64,000 nucleotides of DNA from Bacillus methanolicus PB1. Its GTDB lineage: Bacteria > Bacillota > Bacilli > Bacillales > Cytobacillaceae. The translations under genes were made by a program, and so were the position numbers. The notes under the pieces were generated by a model, which made no database searches, was not told the origin of the DNA, and saw nothing but the letters and a program-made list of their open reading frames with translations. Below are positions 8,807 through 17,228 of the stretch, one piece after another (the first letter of the stretch is position 1; each line of letters starts with the position of its first letter). The stretch spans positions 682,001 through 746,000 of the forward strand of contig NZ_AFEU01000001.1 of NCBI RefSeq assembly GCF_000262755.1, given 5' to 3'.

Positions 8807-8986
8807 ATGATCTCCGTTTTTATTCTTTTTGCTGCTTTTATTGTTTTTTATATTAACAAATTAACAAATACCCTTTGTATACAAAAGGAAATTCCGGAAG
8901 ACCGTCAGCCAAAAGTATTTAGAACGATAAATATTTTAATTTTAATTTTATTGACGTCTTCCTATTTAGAAATTTTGTTTACGTAA
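8807..8986 (+). CDS. Small membrane protein, unknown function
   Basis: A 59-residue protein with an N-terminal helix (VFILFAAFIVFYI) and a C-terminal helix (ILILILLTSSYLEILF) around a charged middle (QKEIPEDRQPKVFR). The frame is open from 8750, but the ATG at 8807 has AGAGGGA at 8-base spacing. A terminator begins 10 bases after the stop. I cannot assign a family. Confidence 0.55.
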   Translation: MISVFILFAAFIVFYINKLTNTLCIQKEIPEDRQPKVFRTINILILILLTSSYLEILFT

Positions 8987-8995
8987 AGTACATAA

Positions 8996-9024
8996 AAAAG
9001 CGGTGACGAATTGATCACCGCTTT
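8996..9024. terminator. Bidirectional terminator
   Basis: Stem AAGCGGTGA / TCACCGCTT with an 8-base loop. A run of As before and Ts after let it serve the plus-strand small gene and the minus-strand YjcZ-type gene. Confidence 0.8.
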
Positions 9025-9045
9025 CGTACATCGGTTCCATTTTTC

Positions 9046-9138
9046 CTACAGCCATGATGCCCCGATAATAATTAAAAGAATAAAGAGGACTACAATAAGT
9101 GCAAATCCTCCACCGTAATAGCCTGGTCCACCGGACAT
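9046..9138 (-). CDS. YjcZ-family sporulation micro-protein (30 aa)
   Basis: A 30-residue product starting MSGGPGYYGGGFALIVVLF and ending IIIGASWL: a Gly-rich head and one membrane helix, the hallmark of YjcZ-type sporulation proteins. GGAGG lies at ideal spacing before the ATG at 9138. It is the first of two tandem paralogs. Confidence 0.85.
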   Translation of the reverse strand: MSGGPGYYGGGFALIVVLFILLIIIGASWL

Positions 9139-9202
9139 ATTTTTCCTCCTTTCAGCAATGCATCAGACAAAATGCCTTAATGCCTTCTATTTCTTCTCAA
9201 GC

Positions 9203-9286
9203 TTAAAACCATGATGCACCAACAATAATTAATAAGATAAACAACACTACAATTAACGCGAAGCCGCCTCCATATCCTCCACTCAT
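9203..9286 (-). CDS. YjcZ-family sporulation micro-protein (27 aa)
   Basis: A 27-residue product, MSGGYGGGFALIVVLFILL then IIVGASWF, nearly identical to its neighbour at 9046-9138 apart from a shorter Gly-rich head. AAGGAGGTG precedes the ATG at 9286. Tandem duplication of this family is common in bacilli. Confidence 0.85.
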   Translation of the reverse strand: MSGGYGGGFALIVVLFILLIIVGASWF

Positions 9287-9483
9287 GGTAACACCTCCTT
9301 CATGGGTTGCTATCTTATATTATTCAAATCGCCCTTATTGCGAATAGGCATGTATCTTGACCAACCCAATTTTTCGGAATTATAAAAAGCAGGGATTTTC
9401 TTTATGTTCTTACTTCATTTGTGTTATAGTAATTGGTGTGAATTGAAAATTTACCCACGAAATTTCTTTTAGGAGTGTTAAAA

Positions 9484-10344
9484 ATGAAAAAATGGATCTT
9501 ATCCCTATCCTTAGCTGTCGGGGTAATCGGTTTAAGCGCATGTAATGGACAAGGAGGGGATTCCGAAACAGTAGCGGAAACGAAAGCTGGCAATATTACA
9601 AAGGACGAGCTTTATGAAGCGATGAAAGAAAAATACGGTAAGGAAACGCTTCAAGAGCTTCTTTACGAAAAAGTCCTTTCCGAAAAATATAAAGTTACAG
9701 ACAAAGAACTGGATGCAAAGGTTAATGAATTAAAAAGCCAGCTTGGTGACAGTTTTGAAATGGCCCTCGCTCAATACGGCTATGAAAACGAAGAAGACTT
9801 AAAAAAAGCATTCAAAGTCGGCCTTCTTCAAGAAAAAGCGGCAGTTGAAGAAGTTAAGGTAACAGAAAATGAATTAAAGAAGTATTACGATGAGTACAAA
9901 CCGGAAATAAAAGCACGCCATATTTTAGTAGCAGATGAAAAAACAGCAAAAAACGTTAAGAAAAAACTTGACACAGGATCGAAATTTGAAGACCTTGCAA
10001 AAAAATATTCTACTGACACTGTTTCAGCTCAAAAAGGAGGAGACCTGGGCTGGTTCGGGGCAGGCGAAATGGTTCCTGAGTTTGAGAAAGCAGCGTATGC
10101 TCTTGATGTGAATGAAATTAGTGAGCCGGTAAAAACGGAACATGGATGGCATATTATTCAAGTAACTGATAAAAAAGAAAAAAAATCGTATGATAAAATG
10201 AAAGATGAACTGGAGTATAAATTAAAGGTGTCCAAGCTTGATCAAGCTATCGTACAAAAAGCAATGGACCGTGAATTGAAGGATGCCGGTGTTAAAATCA
10301 AAGATAAAGAATTAGAAGGTGTACTAAACAAGTCAAAGAACTGA
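9484..10344 (+). CDS. prsA: Extracytoplasmic foldase PrsA, lipoprotein peptidyl-prolyl isomerase
   Basis: A 286-residue lipoprotein: signal peptide MKKWILSLSLAVGVIGL, lipobox LSAC with the lipidated Cys near residue 20, a SurA-N-like helical region, then a parvulin domain (about 130-225) with ARHILVADEKTA, FEDLAKKYSTD, GGDLGWFGAGEM and EHGWHIIQV. PrsA folds exported proteins, including exoenzymes and penicillin-binding proteins, at the outer face of the membrane. The ATG at 9484 follows TTTTAGGAGTG; an in-frame GTG at 9475 overlaps that site and is unlikely. ScoC represses prsA partners in B. subtilis, so the adjacency is fitting. Confidence 0.96.
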   Translation: MKKWILSLSLAVGVIGLSACNGQGGDSETVAETKAGNITKDELYEAMKEKYGKETLQELLYEKVLSEKYKVTDKELDAKVNELKSQLGDSFEMALAQYGYENEEDLKKAFKVGLLQEKAAVEEVKVTENELKKYYDEYKPEIKARHILVADEKTAKNVKKKLDTGSKFEDLAKKYSTDTVSAQKGGDLGWFGAGEMVPEFEKAAYALDVNEISEPVKTEHGWHIIQVTDKKEKKSYDKMKDELEYKLKVSKLDQAIVQKAMDRELKDAGVKIKDKELEGVLNKSKN

Positions 10345-10348
10345 GCAT

Positions 10349-10374
10349 GTGGGGGTGACTATCCCCCACCTCTT
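10349..10374 (+). terminator. Terminator after prsA
   Basis: GTGGGGG / CCCCCAC stem with a 7-base loop, followed by CTCTTTC. It sits 5 bases after the prsA stop. Confidence 0.75.
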
Positions 10375-10437
10375 TCTATTTTCCTTCCTTTTCGGGCTCA
10401 AAACCCTATAGGTTACATCTATGCGGGGAGCACAAAC

Positions 10438-10473
10438 AAAAAGTCTGCCTATTATATACAGAGCAGACTTTTT
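10438..10473 (-). terminator. Terminator after the phoX-like gene
   Basis: Stem AAAAAGTCTGC / GCAGACTTTTT, 9 bases past the minus-strand stop, with T5 on the minus side. It is close to symmetric and may also stop plus-strand read-through. Confidence 0.8.
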
Positions 10474-10481
10474 ATTTTCAT

Positions 10482-12443
10482 TTATTTCTTTTTACTTTGT
10501 TGTGTTTTTGGCTGTTGCTGTTTCTTTAATTCTTCCTGCAACTTTTTAACATTCGGTATTCCATGAACATAACCGACTGCACCGGCTTGATTAATTCCAT
10601 AAGTTTTGTCAACGGCTTTTTTCACGTCCTCAATTTTTACAGCTGTCGGAGCAAAATTGCTTAATTCGTCACCTGGATGTTGGAAATTGCTCATAATGTA
10701 GCTAAATCCATTTCTGTTATCGACCGCTTGAAGCCCCGTTGCCTCTGCACCAGCAGGTACTGATAAAATACGAGATAATTTTTTTGTTTCTACATTATAA
10801 GCCCATACAAAATTGTTAATATGTTGGCTGCTGTCTTCCCCGATAAACAATGAGCGATAATCCTCAGAAAAGCTTAAGTTGTCCGGACCCGCAATTTTAT
10901 TTACGTTCGCTTTATTTCCATAAGCGTCCGGCTGTGCTAAATCTTCGCCAACAAGAAGCGCCTTCATTGACGAAGCAACATACCCGCTGTTAATCGGCTG
11001 GCCAGTTGTATTATTTTGTCCTGGCCTTAAACTTAACTCATAAACCGCTCCAGCTTTTACTTTCGATAATTGAATGTGGTCTGTCGGGTCTTGACTGTTT
11101 TTCTCCATTCCTTTTCCGATATCGGCAATTGCTACATATAGCTTTTTATCTTTCGTGTTCACCGTTAAGCCTTCCATTTTATTAAACTCGCTTGTTGCTC
11201 CTAACATAGCTGCGTAACGGCGAGTTTCTAAAAATGCAGCAGCTTTTTCCATACCAGGCTTCAGTTTCAAGTATTCTACTTTTCCATATTTGGCATTCTG
11301 CCCTGAGTATTGCTTAACAGGGATAAAACCTTCCTTCGGCACATCGGATACTTCAAAAATATCGCTGAATTTAATCCCTTTATCTATAATACGTTTAATT
11401 TCCTTATCTGTCGCATGTCCAAGTTTAATCCATTCTAAATTGCCGGCTCCACCGTTATCCGCACTTGTTTGCGTAAATTTCGCCGCATATAATGTTCCTG
11501 CTGACAAATCACGCGGTTTATCAGCCACATACATAAACAGCGTTGTATATTCACCGTCGTCCCCAAAGTATGCAGTTTTTTCATCAGGCATTACAATCAT
11601 CAATTCATTGGAACGGCGTCCGGTGCTATAATGTTTTACAACACGCGTCATACCGTCTGAGCTGACAAACACTTCAGGAGTAAAGCCGTAATAATAAGGA
11701 TTTGCTTTTTTCTCATCATCAAAATACAGCTTTGCAAAATCTTTTAAATGAGCTGTTGATTCACTGAGCTTTTCTGGTGTATCGAATTCAAATGAACGGG
11801 CATCAGGCTCGTATTCTTCAGAACCTAAGTGTGTATTCCACGGCGTTAATGAACCGTTACAAGGCACCCATAAACCGTTTACTCCTGAAAAGTCAATTTT
11901 GTCGACAGTTGTAACTTTCAACTCTCCTGTTTTCATGTTTTGATACAATTTCGTTAATGTCATTGATGCCGGTACGCGGCGCCAAGCCGGTTTACCTGCG
12001 TTGTCCAGCGAATCATATTCATAATGAGAAACAAGGTACAAAGAACCGTCTTTCATTGGTCGAAGGAGACTGTTTGCATCTGGTGCATCAGATACATAAT
12101 GAACAGGTTTTCCATCTACCGATTTGTCTGTAATGGGGTCGCCGTAATAATCCGTCGGAGTACCTGCTTGGAAAGTTTCTCCATTCGGCATTTTAAATTT
12201 ATCCGTTGTTTTAAATAACTCTTTATATGTAAGCGGGAATTTTTTTGTTTTACCATTCGTATACTTTACTACAACTGTAGCTGTTGTAAACGGTTTGCTC
12301 ATTTCTTCAGCAGTAGCTGGCGCTCTAGAGCCGCTGAATGAAACCGATTCAATCTTTACTTCTTTTGTCGCTGCTTGAATTGGATGCACTGTTGGCGCTA
12401 AAATCCCAAGAGCCAAAGCAATGGCGATACTTTTCTTTTTCAT
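10482..12443 (-). CDS. PhoX-type (DUF839) secreted alkaline phosphatase-like protein
   Basis: A 653-residue exported protein. Residues 1-24 form a Sec signal peptide ending in PIQA. The mature part has DUF839/PhoX landmarks: GVNGLWVPCNGSLTPWNTH, GSEEYEPDA, YYYGFTPEVFVSSDG, MFMYVADKP-type segments (LFMYVADKPRDLSAGTLY), and FSEDYRSLFIGEDSSQ near the C-terminus, ending in a Gln/Lys-rich tail. PhoX enzymes release phosphate from phosphoesters with Ca and Fe cofactors. A PhoP-like box lies 77 bases upstream, so phosphate-starvation induction is likely. Known PhoX proteins mostly use the Tat route; no twin arginine is seen here. The exact activity is unproven. Confidence 0.8.
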   Translation of the reverse strand: MKKKSIAIALALGILAPTVHPIQAATKEVKIESVSFSGSRAPATAEEMSKPFTTATVVVKYTNGKTKKFPLTYKELFKTTDKFKMPNGETFQAGTPTDYYGDPITDKSVDGKPVHYVSDAPDANSLLRPMKDGSLYLVSHYEYDSLDNAGKPAWRRVPASMTLTKLYQNMKTGELKVTTVDKIDFSGVNGLWVPCNGSLTPWNTHLGSEEYEPDARSFEFDTPEKLSESTAHLKDFAKLYFDDEKKANPYYYGFTPEVFVSSDGMTRVVKHYSTGRRSNELMIVMPDEKTAYFGDDGEYTTLFMYVADKPRDLSAGTLYAAKFTQTSADNGGAGNLEWIKLGHATDKEIKRIIDKGIKFSDIFEVSDVPKEGFIPVKQYSGQNAKYGKVEYLKLKPGMEKAAAFLETRRYAAMLGATSEFNKMEGLTVNTKDKKLYVAIADIGKGMEKNSQDPTDHIQLSKVKAGAVYELSLRPGQNNTTGQPINSGYVASSMKALLVGEDLAQPDAYGNKANVNKIAGPDNLSFSEDYRSLFIGEDSSQHINNFVWAYNVETKKLSRILSVPAGAEATGLQAVDNRNGFSYIMSNFQHPGDELSNFAPTAVKIEDVKKAVDKTYGINQAGAVGYVHGIPNVKKLQEELKKQQQPKTQQSKKK

Positions 12444-12506
12444 CGTCTTCCTCCTTGAGATAAAATAAATTTCCTAACTTTTATTTAACAGAAAAATTGT
12501 TAAAGT

Positions 12507-12546
12507 ATTATAATAGATTAGTAAATTAGATGTTAAATTATGTAAA
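12507..12546 (-). promoter_or_regulatory. PhoP box and -10 element of the phoX-like gene
   Basis: On the minus strand the hexamers TTTACA (12541-12546), TTAACA (12531-12536) and TTTACT (12520-12525) repeat with a 10-11 base period, then TATAAT (12507-12512) follows 7 bases later. This matches the TT(A/C)ACA direct-repeat pattern bound by PhoP in B. subtilis. Confidence 0.65.
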
Positions 12547-12603
12547 AAACATAACAATCATTATTGAGATTTGTGATTTTTTCCACAAAAAACGAGCATG
12601 AGT

Positions 12604-12771
12604 ATTAAACTCCCAAACCTAGCATGGAAATGGGTTTCATTTATATAGTTAACCAACATAATAAGGCGGTGTGAGCGAAGCCAGGCTCTAAATATTTACA
12701 TAGCTTAACGTGTATCTTGCTAAAGATAAGTTGCCATTTTTATCTTTGTTAGCGTAGCTCCGCCCCTTTTC
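12604..12771. repeat. About 165-bp dispersed repeat, copy 1
   Basis: It closely matches 31200-31367 in the same orientation. Shared blocks include CCAACATAATAAGGCGGTGT, CTCTAAATATTTACA, GTATCTTGCTAAAG and GTTAGCGTAGCTCCGCCCCT. Outer arms (GGCGG with AGCG, and TAGCG with CCGCC) can pair, and an inner AAAGATAA / TTATCTTT helix is possible. No protein is encoded. Confidence 0.8.
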
Positions 12772-12881
12772 CACAAAAAAACGACCGTCTATTGGGCCGC
12801 TTTTTTCTGGATACGATTATATTCTTAAACGAAAAAATAACTAATTCAAATCAAATTATATGTTTCCTTATCTTAAAAAAC

Positions 12882-12908
12882 GGGTTACTATGGATCCGTT
12901 TCTTTAAG
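12882..12908 (-). terminator. Terminator overlapping the yhaL stop
   Basis: CTTAAAAAACGG pairs with CCGTTTCTTTAAG. On the minus strand it follows the yhaL stop codon directly. Confidence 0.6.
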
Positions 12909-13104
12909 ATATTTTACCTTCAAAAGACCTTTGTTTTTCTATTTTTTTCTTCCTTTCTTGTTCTAGACGCTCCATATAAATAGATCCCTCAAGTTCGATG
13001 CTTTCCAGTTCTTGCTGCCGTTCTTCTCTCCCAACTTTTACGGCCATATAAGCACTGATCATAATTCCCCCTGCAACTAAATAAACCCAAAAAGGGACAA
13101 GCAT
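12904..13104 (-). CDS. yhaL: Sporulation protein YhaL
   Basis: A 66-residue protein: N-terminal membrane helix LVPFWVYLVAGGIMISAYMAVKVG, then a charged helix with EGSIYMERLEQERKKK. Length, layout and position upstream of yhaM match B. subtilis YhaL, a small sporulation-specific protein of unknown mechanism. A GAGGAAATA ribosome site precedes the ATG at 13104. The stop overlaps a hairpin. Confidence 0.85.
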   Translation of the reverse strand: MLVPFWVYLVAGGIMISAYMAVKVGREERQQELESIELEGSIYMERLEQERKKKIEKQRSFEGKIS

Positions 13105-13231
13105 TGTATATTTCCTCCTCTGACACTAATCTTAGTACAAGCTTATGCAGGGAAAAAGTAAATATGCCCTCTAATACAGGACAGTTCCCTTCTTCTTTTG
13201 AGGGTCTGGCCTCTATGTGAGGATTCTGCAT

Positions 13232-14176
13232 TCATTTATGAAATGTAGGCTTATAAAATGACCGGTTATCGAGAGCAAAGATCCTTTCGGTAAACTCCCC
13301 GGGTTTCACTCTGGCAAGGGCACGGTCAAGCATGTTCATTTTTGCATCAAGATTATCAATATGGTGAAGAATTTCAGCTTCTTTTATGAGCGGCTGCTTT
13401 GGGCTGCCCCATTCTGCTTTTCCGTGGTGTGACAGGACTAAATGCTGGAGCATCAATACTTCTTCTCCTGATATCCCCAGTTCATTTGCCGTTTTCCCTA
13501 TCTCATTCACCATTATTGTAATATGCCCGAGAAGGTTCCCTTCAACCGTATAAGTTGTTGAAACCGGTCCTGATAGTTCGATTACTTTCCCTAAATCATG
13601 AAGTATAACCCCGGCATAAAGCAAATCTTTATCAAGGCTTGGGTACAAGTCTGCGATTGCTTTAGCCAAATCCAGCATGCTCGTTACATGATAAGCAAGA
13701 CCTGAAACAAATTCATGATGATTTTTTGTTGCAGCCGGGTATTCTAAAAAAGACTCTTGATACTTCTTAAGCAAATATCTTGTAATCCGTTGTATATTCG
13801 GGTTCTTCATTTCGAATATATATTGTGTTATTTTGCTGATCATTTCATCCTGCGAAACAGGAGCTGTTTCAAGGAAATCGGAAAGATTAACGGGATCTGC
13901 CGGAGACGCAGGACGGATCTGTCGGATGCGAAGCTGGTTTCGTCCGCGGTAATTTTGAATATCCCCAAGAACTTTCACGATATTTTGGGGTGCATAATTT
14001 TTTTCATCATCATCAGATGCATCCCATAATTTTGCTTCTATTTCCCCGCTTTGATCTTGTAAAATCAGCGTGAGAAAAGGCTTTCCATTGCTCGCAATTC
14101 CTTTAGTGGAATTTTTTATGAGCAAAAATAACTCAACTTGTTCTCCTACATCGTACTGCTGAATTCCTTTATTCAC
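13232..14176 (-). CDS. yhaM: 3'-5' exoribonuclease YhaM
   Basis: A 314-residue protein with an N-terminal OB fold ([20 protein letters not shown], then [18 protein letters not shown]) and a C-terminal HD domain with [27 protein letters not shown] and [12 protein letters not shown], which provide the metal-binding His/Asp residues. YhaM degrades single-stranded RNA and DNA from the 3' end with Mn. Length equals B. subtilis YhaM (314). The start is GTG at 14176, after GGGAGCG. Close upstream spacing to yhaN (48 bases) suggests an operon yhaO-yhaN-yhaM. Confidence 0.95.
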   Translation of the reverse strand: MNKGIQQYDVGEQVELFLLIKNSTKGIASNGKPFLTLILQDQSGEIEAKLWDASDDDEKNYAPQNIVKVLGDIQNYRGRNQLRIRQIRPASPADPVNLSDFLETAPVSQDEMISKITQYIFEMKNPNIQRITRYLLKKYQESFLEYPAATKNHHEFVSGLAYHVTSMLDLAKAIADLYPSLDKDLLYAGVILHDLGKVIELSGPVSTTYTVEGNLLGHITIMVNEIGKTANELGISGEEVLMLQHLVLSHHGKAEWGSPKQPLIKEAEILHHIDNLDAKMNMLDRALARVKPGEFTERIFALDNRSFYKPTFHK

Positions 14177-14224
14177 AATCCGACGCTCCCTTCAAAGAAA
14201 ATAAGTATATCACAACAGACCTAA

Positions 14225-17212
14225 TTACCATATGGGCACTTTTTTCTCACGGCCGAGCTGTTTAATTTGTTCATTATCAAAATAATGAAGCAAATGCTTA
14301 TGGCATGTAAACAGTAAAATTTGCTGCCCGGTAAATCTTTTTAAAAGTGTGATAACCTTTTTAGTCCGATTTTCATCAAAATTGACAAAGCCATCATCAA
14401 TCATAATTGGAAAATGAAAATTTTTGTAAAGCGTTACAGCGAGTGCCAGCCTTAATGAAACATATACTTGTTCGGCTGTTGCCTGGCTGAGTTCATTCGC
14501 CTCAAACAATATGTGTTCTTTATTTTCAATTAGAAATCCGCTGCCAAGTTCCTGAGGATGAATGCGGATATAGTTTCCTTCCGTTAAATAAGACAAAAAT
14601 TCCTCGGCCTTCGCAATCATTCTTGGCAAATGTTTCTTTTTATAACGTTCAATCGTTTTTGCAAGCAAATCTTTCGCAACGGCAAATCGGGCCCATTCTT
14701 TCGCATCCTCTTCAAATTCAGATTTTAATAGAGAATATTTGTGTAAGAGTTCTGAATACGTACCGCCGTTTTCAAGAACAGAAATCTCATATTTTACTTC
14801 TGCAAGCTGTTCCCGCAAACTTTGCAATTCTGAATGAATTTGTTCCAGTTTTTTTGAAATTTCTTCAATGAGTTCATCGGGATCAGTATTGGAAAATTCA
14901 ATTCTCTGTTCAGAAGGAACAGACATAAACCGCATCTGCCTTTCAATTTCTTCCAACCGTTCAAGAATGCTGTCCCGCATTTCTGCTCTTTTGCCGATTT
15001 CCCGAAATTGCTCTGCTGTTTTTGCATTTGCCAAAGAAAGCAGCTTACCTGCTTCTTTTTGGAAATGCTTTCGCTCGACAGATAGTTTGTACAGTTCATC
15101 TTTCAACTCTTCGATTTTGGCCTGTTTCTCATTATATTGGATTTGTTTGCCAAGTTCGAGTTTTAATAAGTTTTTTAGCCTAAAGGCACTTTCCTGGATG
15201 CTTAACTGGTTTTTCTCCAAAAAAGTATCAGCAAAATGAAAGATTTTCTTTTCTATTTCTTTGAGTCCATTTTCTACGCTGGTAAGCCGTTCTTTCAAGT
15301 ACAATTTCTCTCTGAAGTTTACTTTTAGTTGCTCAATCAGCTGAAATGCCTCGTAAATATTCTGTGAATCTATGTATCCCGGCAACTGCAGTTCTTTCCT
15401 TAATTCACTTGTCTGTCTCTCAAGTTCCCTTGCTTCCTGTTCCCATGATTCAAAAGCAGCAATAATCTTTTCAAATTGTTCGTTTTGCTGCTGCCACTTA
15501 ATTTGCAATATCCGATGCTGCTCTTGAAGTTGTTCATCTTTGTCCAATTTGTCCTTTATTAAAGAAAGATCATTTTCTTCCCACAATTTTATGGATGATA
15601 GCACATCTTTTTCCTTATCCTTTAATGCCTGAATTTCAGTGAGAATTTCCGTAACTGTGTTGGATTTCCATACTTTAACTATCATTAAAATCTGAAATAG
15701 CAGACACGTTCCGGCTGCGGCTGCAACAATCCATTGCTTGCTATAAATTCCCCATCCTATCGCCACCAATAACAAAACGGAAAAGAAAAGCTGCTGCATC
15801 AATGCTTGTTCCTTCTGCTTTTTTTCTTTTTGCAAAGACCTATTGTAAAAGGCAATTCTCTCTTTTATGTCCTGAAGTTCCTTTTCATAAAAACGTTTGT
15901 CACCTGCGATGCCGAGTTTTTCCTTCAATGCTAATCTATCATTCTCGGGTAAAAGCTCGCTTTGCACCTTTTTCATTGTTTCTTCGATTTTTTTCAGCGC
16001 ATCTTTCTCTTCGGAAAATCGCAAGTCCAATTCATGCTGTTTTTCTTTCAACCTTTGATTTTTTACATGCAAGTCTGCAGCTTTTTCTTTCATAAATACA
16101 CTCGTATTTATATTTTTAAGCCATTCTTCATCAACAGGGGCATGCAGCTCTTCCTTTAAAATGGAAATTTCCTCATTCGCTTTCTCAAGCCTGATCTTAA
16201 TCTGATTTTCTTCCGCTTTTAGTTGTTCATAAAGAGGGATATTTTCAACTGCTGCAAGAATTTCTGTTTCACATTCAATGAGTCGCTCTTGTGGAATGAA
16301 ATCGGCAATTTCTTTTTCAAGTAATTGTATTCTTTCCTCTAAACTTTTTATTCTGCTGTCGAGAGGCTGTATATTTTGCTCAAGCCAATCCAGTCTTTTC
16401 AATCCGTTGATTGGAAATGCTATATTGTGATACTGCTTAAGCTCTTCCCTCAAAAGTGCCTGTTCCTTTATAAGGGGGAGCATCCTCTTCCATTCGTCAA
16501 GAAAGCCCAGCTTCTTTTTTAAGAGTTCCGCTTCGTTCTCCAATAAAGCAATCTTTTTTTCATAATTGCTTTTTTGCTGAAGAAGATTCCAATATTGATC
16601 ATTTTGCTGTTCTGCTCTTTTCAATTCCCCATGCAATTGCCGCAATTCTTTCAGTTTTTCATTTATAAAAGGCTTTTTGCCGCTCGGTTTAAAACGGGAA
16701 TCCAGCTCTTTTTGAAGATCATTTTCTACAGTCAGCAAACGGTCTGAACCTAGCGTTCCTGCTGAGAATAAAAACTTTCCGAGATCCTCGCTTTTTAGCT
16801 GATGGACATTTTGCAAACCATGGAGATTAAAAGAAAAAATGGACTGAAATAAGCTTTTATCAATATGTAAAAGCATCTTTTTCAACAGCTCTTCTCCGCC
16901 CCGAGTCCCGTCATCAAGCAAAACACTGACATCACCTGTTGCTTTTCCTTTTACTCGTTCAATAATTGCTTTCTTCCCATCGTTTAAAATGACGGTTAGC
17001 TGTCCGCCATATTTTGCTGATCGTTTTGGTTCGTACCTGCGTTCTGATTGCTGTTTTGTCGGAAAACCAAATAAGATGCTGTGAATGAACGACATGATCG
17101 TTGATTTCCCTGCTTCGTTTTCACCGTAAAATACTTGGAATTCGCCCAAATTTGAGATTTTCACATTTTCAAATTTTCCATAGCCGTAAATATGTATTTC
17201 ATCAATCTTCAT
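14225..17212 (-). CDS. yhaN: SbcC/Rad50-like ATPase YhaN
   Basis: A 995-residue protein with Walker A GENEAGKSTIMSFIHSILFG at residues 30-49, long coiled coils rich in Glu/Gln/Lys, and a pair of short hydrophobic stretches mid-protein (LMQQLFFSVLLLVAIGWGIYS and VAAAAGTCLLFQILMIV) that look like a membrane hairpin. The C-terminal half has ELSQATAEQVYVSLRLALAV (signature) and FPIMIDDGFVNFDENR (Walker B). With the YhaO nuclease it forms an SbcCD-like DNA processing complex; in B. subtilis it is tied to replication restart and repair. B. subtilis YhaN is 963 residues. yhaO lies 16 bases upstream. Confidence 0.92.
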   Translation of the reverse strand: MKIDEIHIYGYGKFENVKISNLGEFQVFYGENEAGKSTIMSFIHSILFGFPTKQQSERRYEPKRSAKYGGQLTVILNDGKKAIIERVKGKATGDVSVLLDDGTRGGEELLKKMLLHIDKSLFQSIFSFNLHGLQNVHQLKSEDLGKFLFSAGTLGSDRLLTVENDLQKELDSRFKPSGKKPFINEKLKELRQLHGELKRAEQQNDQYWNLLQQKSNYEKKIALLENEAELLKKKLGFLDEWKRMLPLIKEQALLREELKQYHNIAFPINGLKRLDWLEQNIQPLDSRIKSLEERIQLLEKEIADFIPQERLIECETEILAAVENIPLYEQLKAEENQIKIRLEKANEEISILKEELHAPVDEEWLKNINTSVFMKEKAADLHVKNQRLKEKQHELDLRFSEEKDALKKIEETMKKVQSELLPENDRLALKEKLGIAGDKRFYEKELQDIKERIAFYNRSLQKEKKQKEQALMQQLFFSVLLLVAIGWGIYSKQWIVAAAAGTCLLFQILMIVKVWKSNTVTEILTEIQALKDKEKDVLSSIKLWEENDLSLIKDKLDKDEQLQEQHRILQIKWQQQNEQFEKIIAAFESWEQEARELERQTSELRKELQLPGYIDSQNIYEAFQLIEQLKVNFREKLYLKERLTSVENGLKEIEKKIFHFADTFLEKNQLSIQESAFRLKNLLKLELGKQIQYNEKQAKIEELKDELYKLSVERKHFQKEAGKLLSLANAKTAEQFREIGKRAEMRDSILERLEEIERQMRFMSVPSEQRIEFSNTDPDELIEEISKKLEQIHSELQSLREQLAEVKYEISVLENGGTYSELLHKYSLLKSEFEEDAKEWARFAVAKDLLAKTIERYKKKHLPRMIAKAEEFLSYLTEGNYIRIHPQELGSGFLIENKEHILFEANELSQATAEQVYVSLRLALAVTLYKNFHFPIMIDDGFVNFDENRTKKVITLLKRFTGQQILLFTCHKHLLHYFDNEQIKQLGREKKVPIW

Positions 17213-17228
17213 AAAACCGCCTCTTTTC

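Noticed and set aside
11290-11631. Plus-strand ORFs inside the phoX-like gene
   Set aside because: Antisense shadows of a strong minus-strand gene; no ribosome site. The same holds for the shadows in yhaN, fumC, msmX, cydA-D and the PBP genes.
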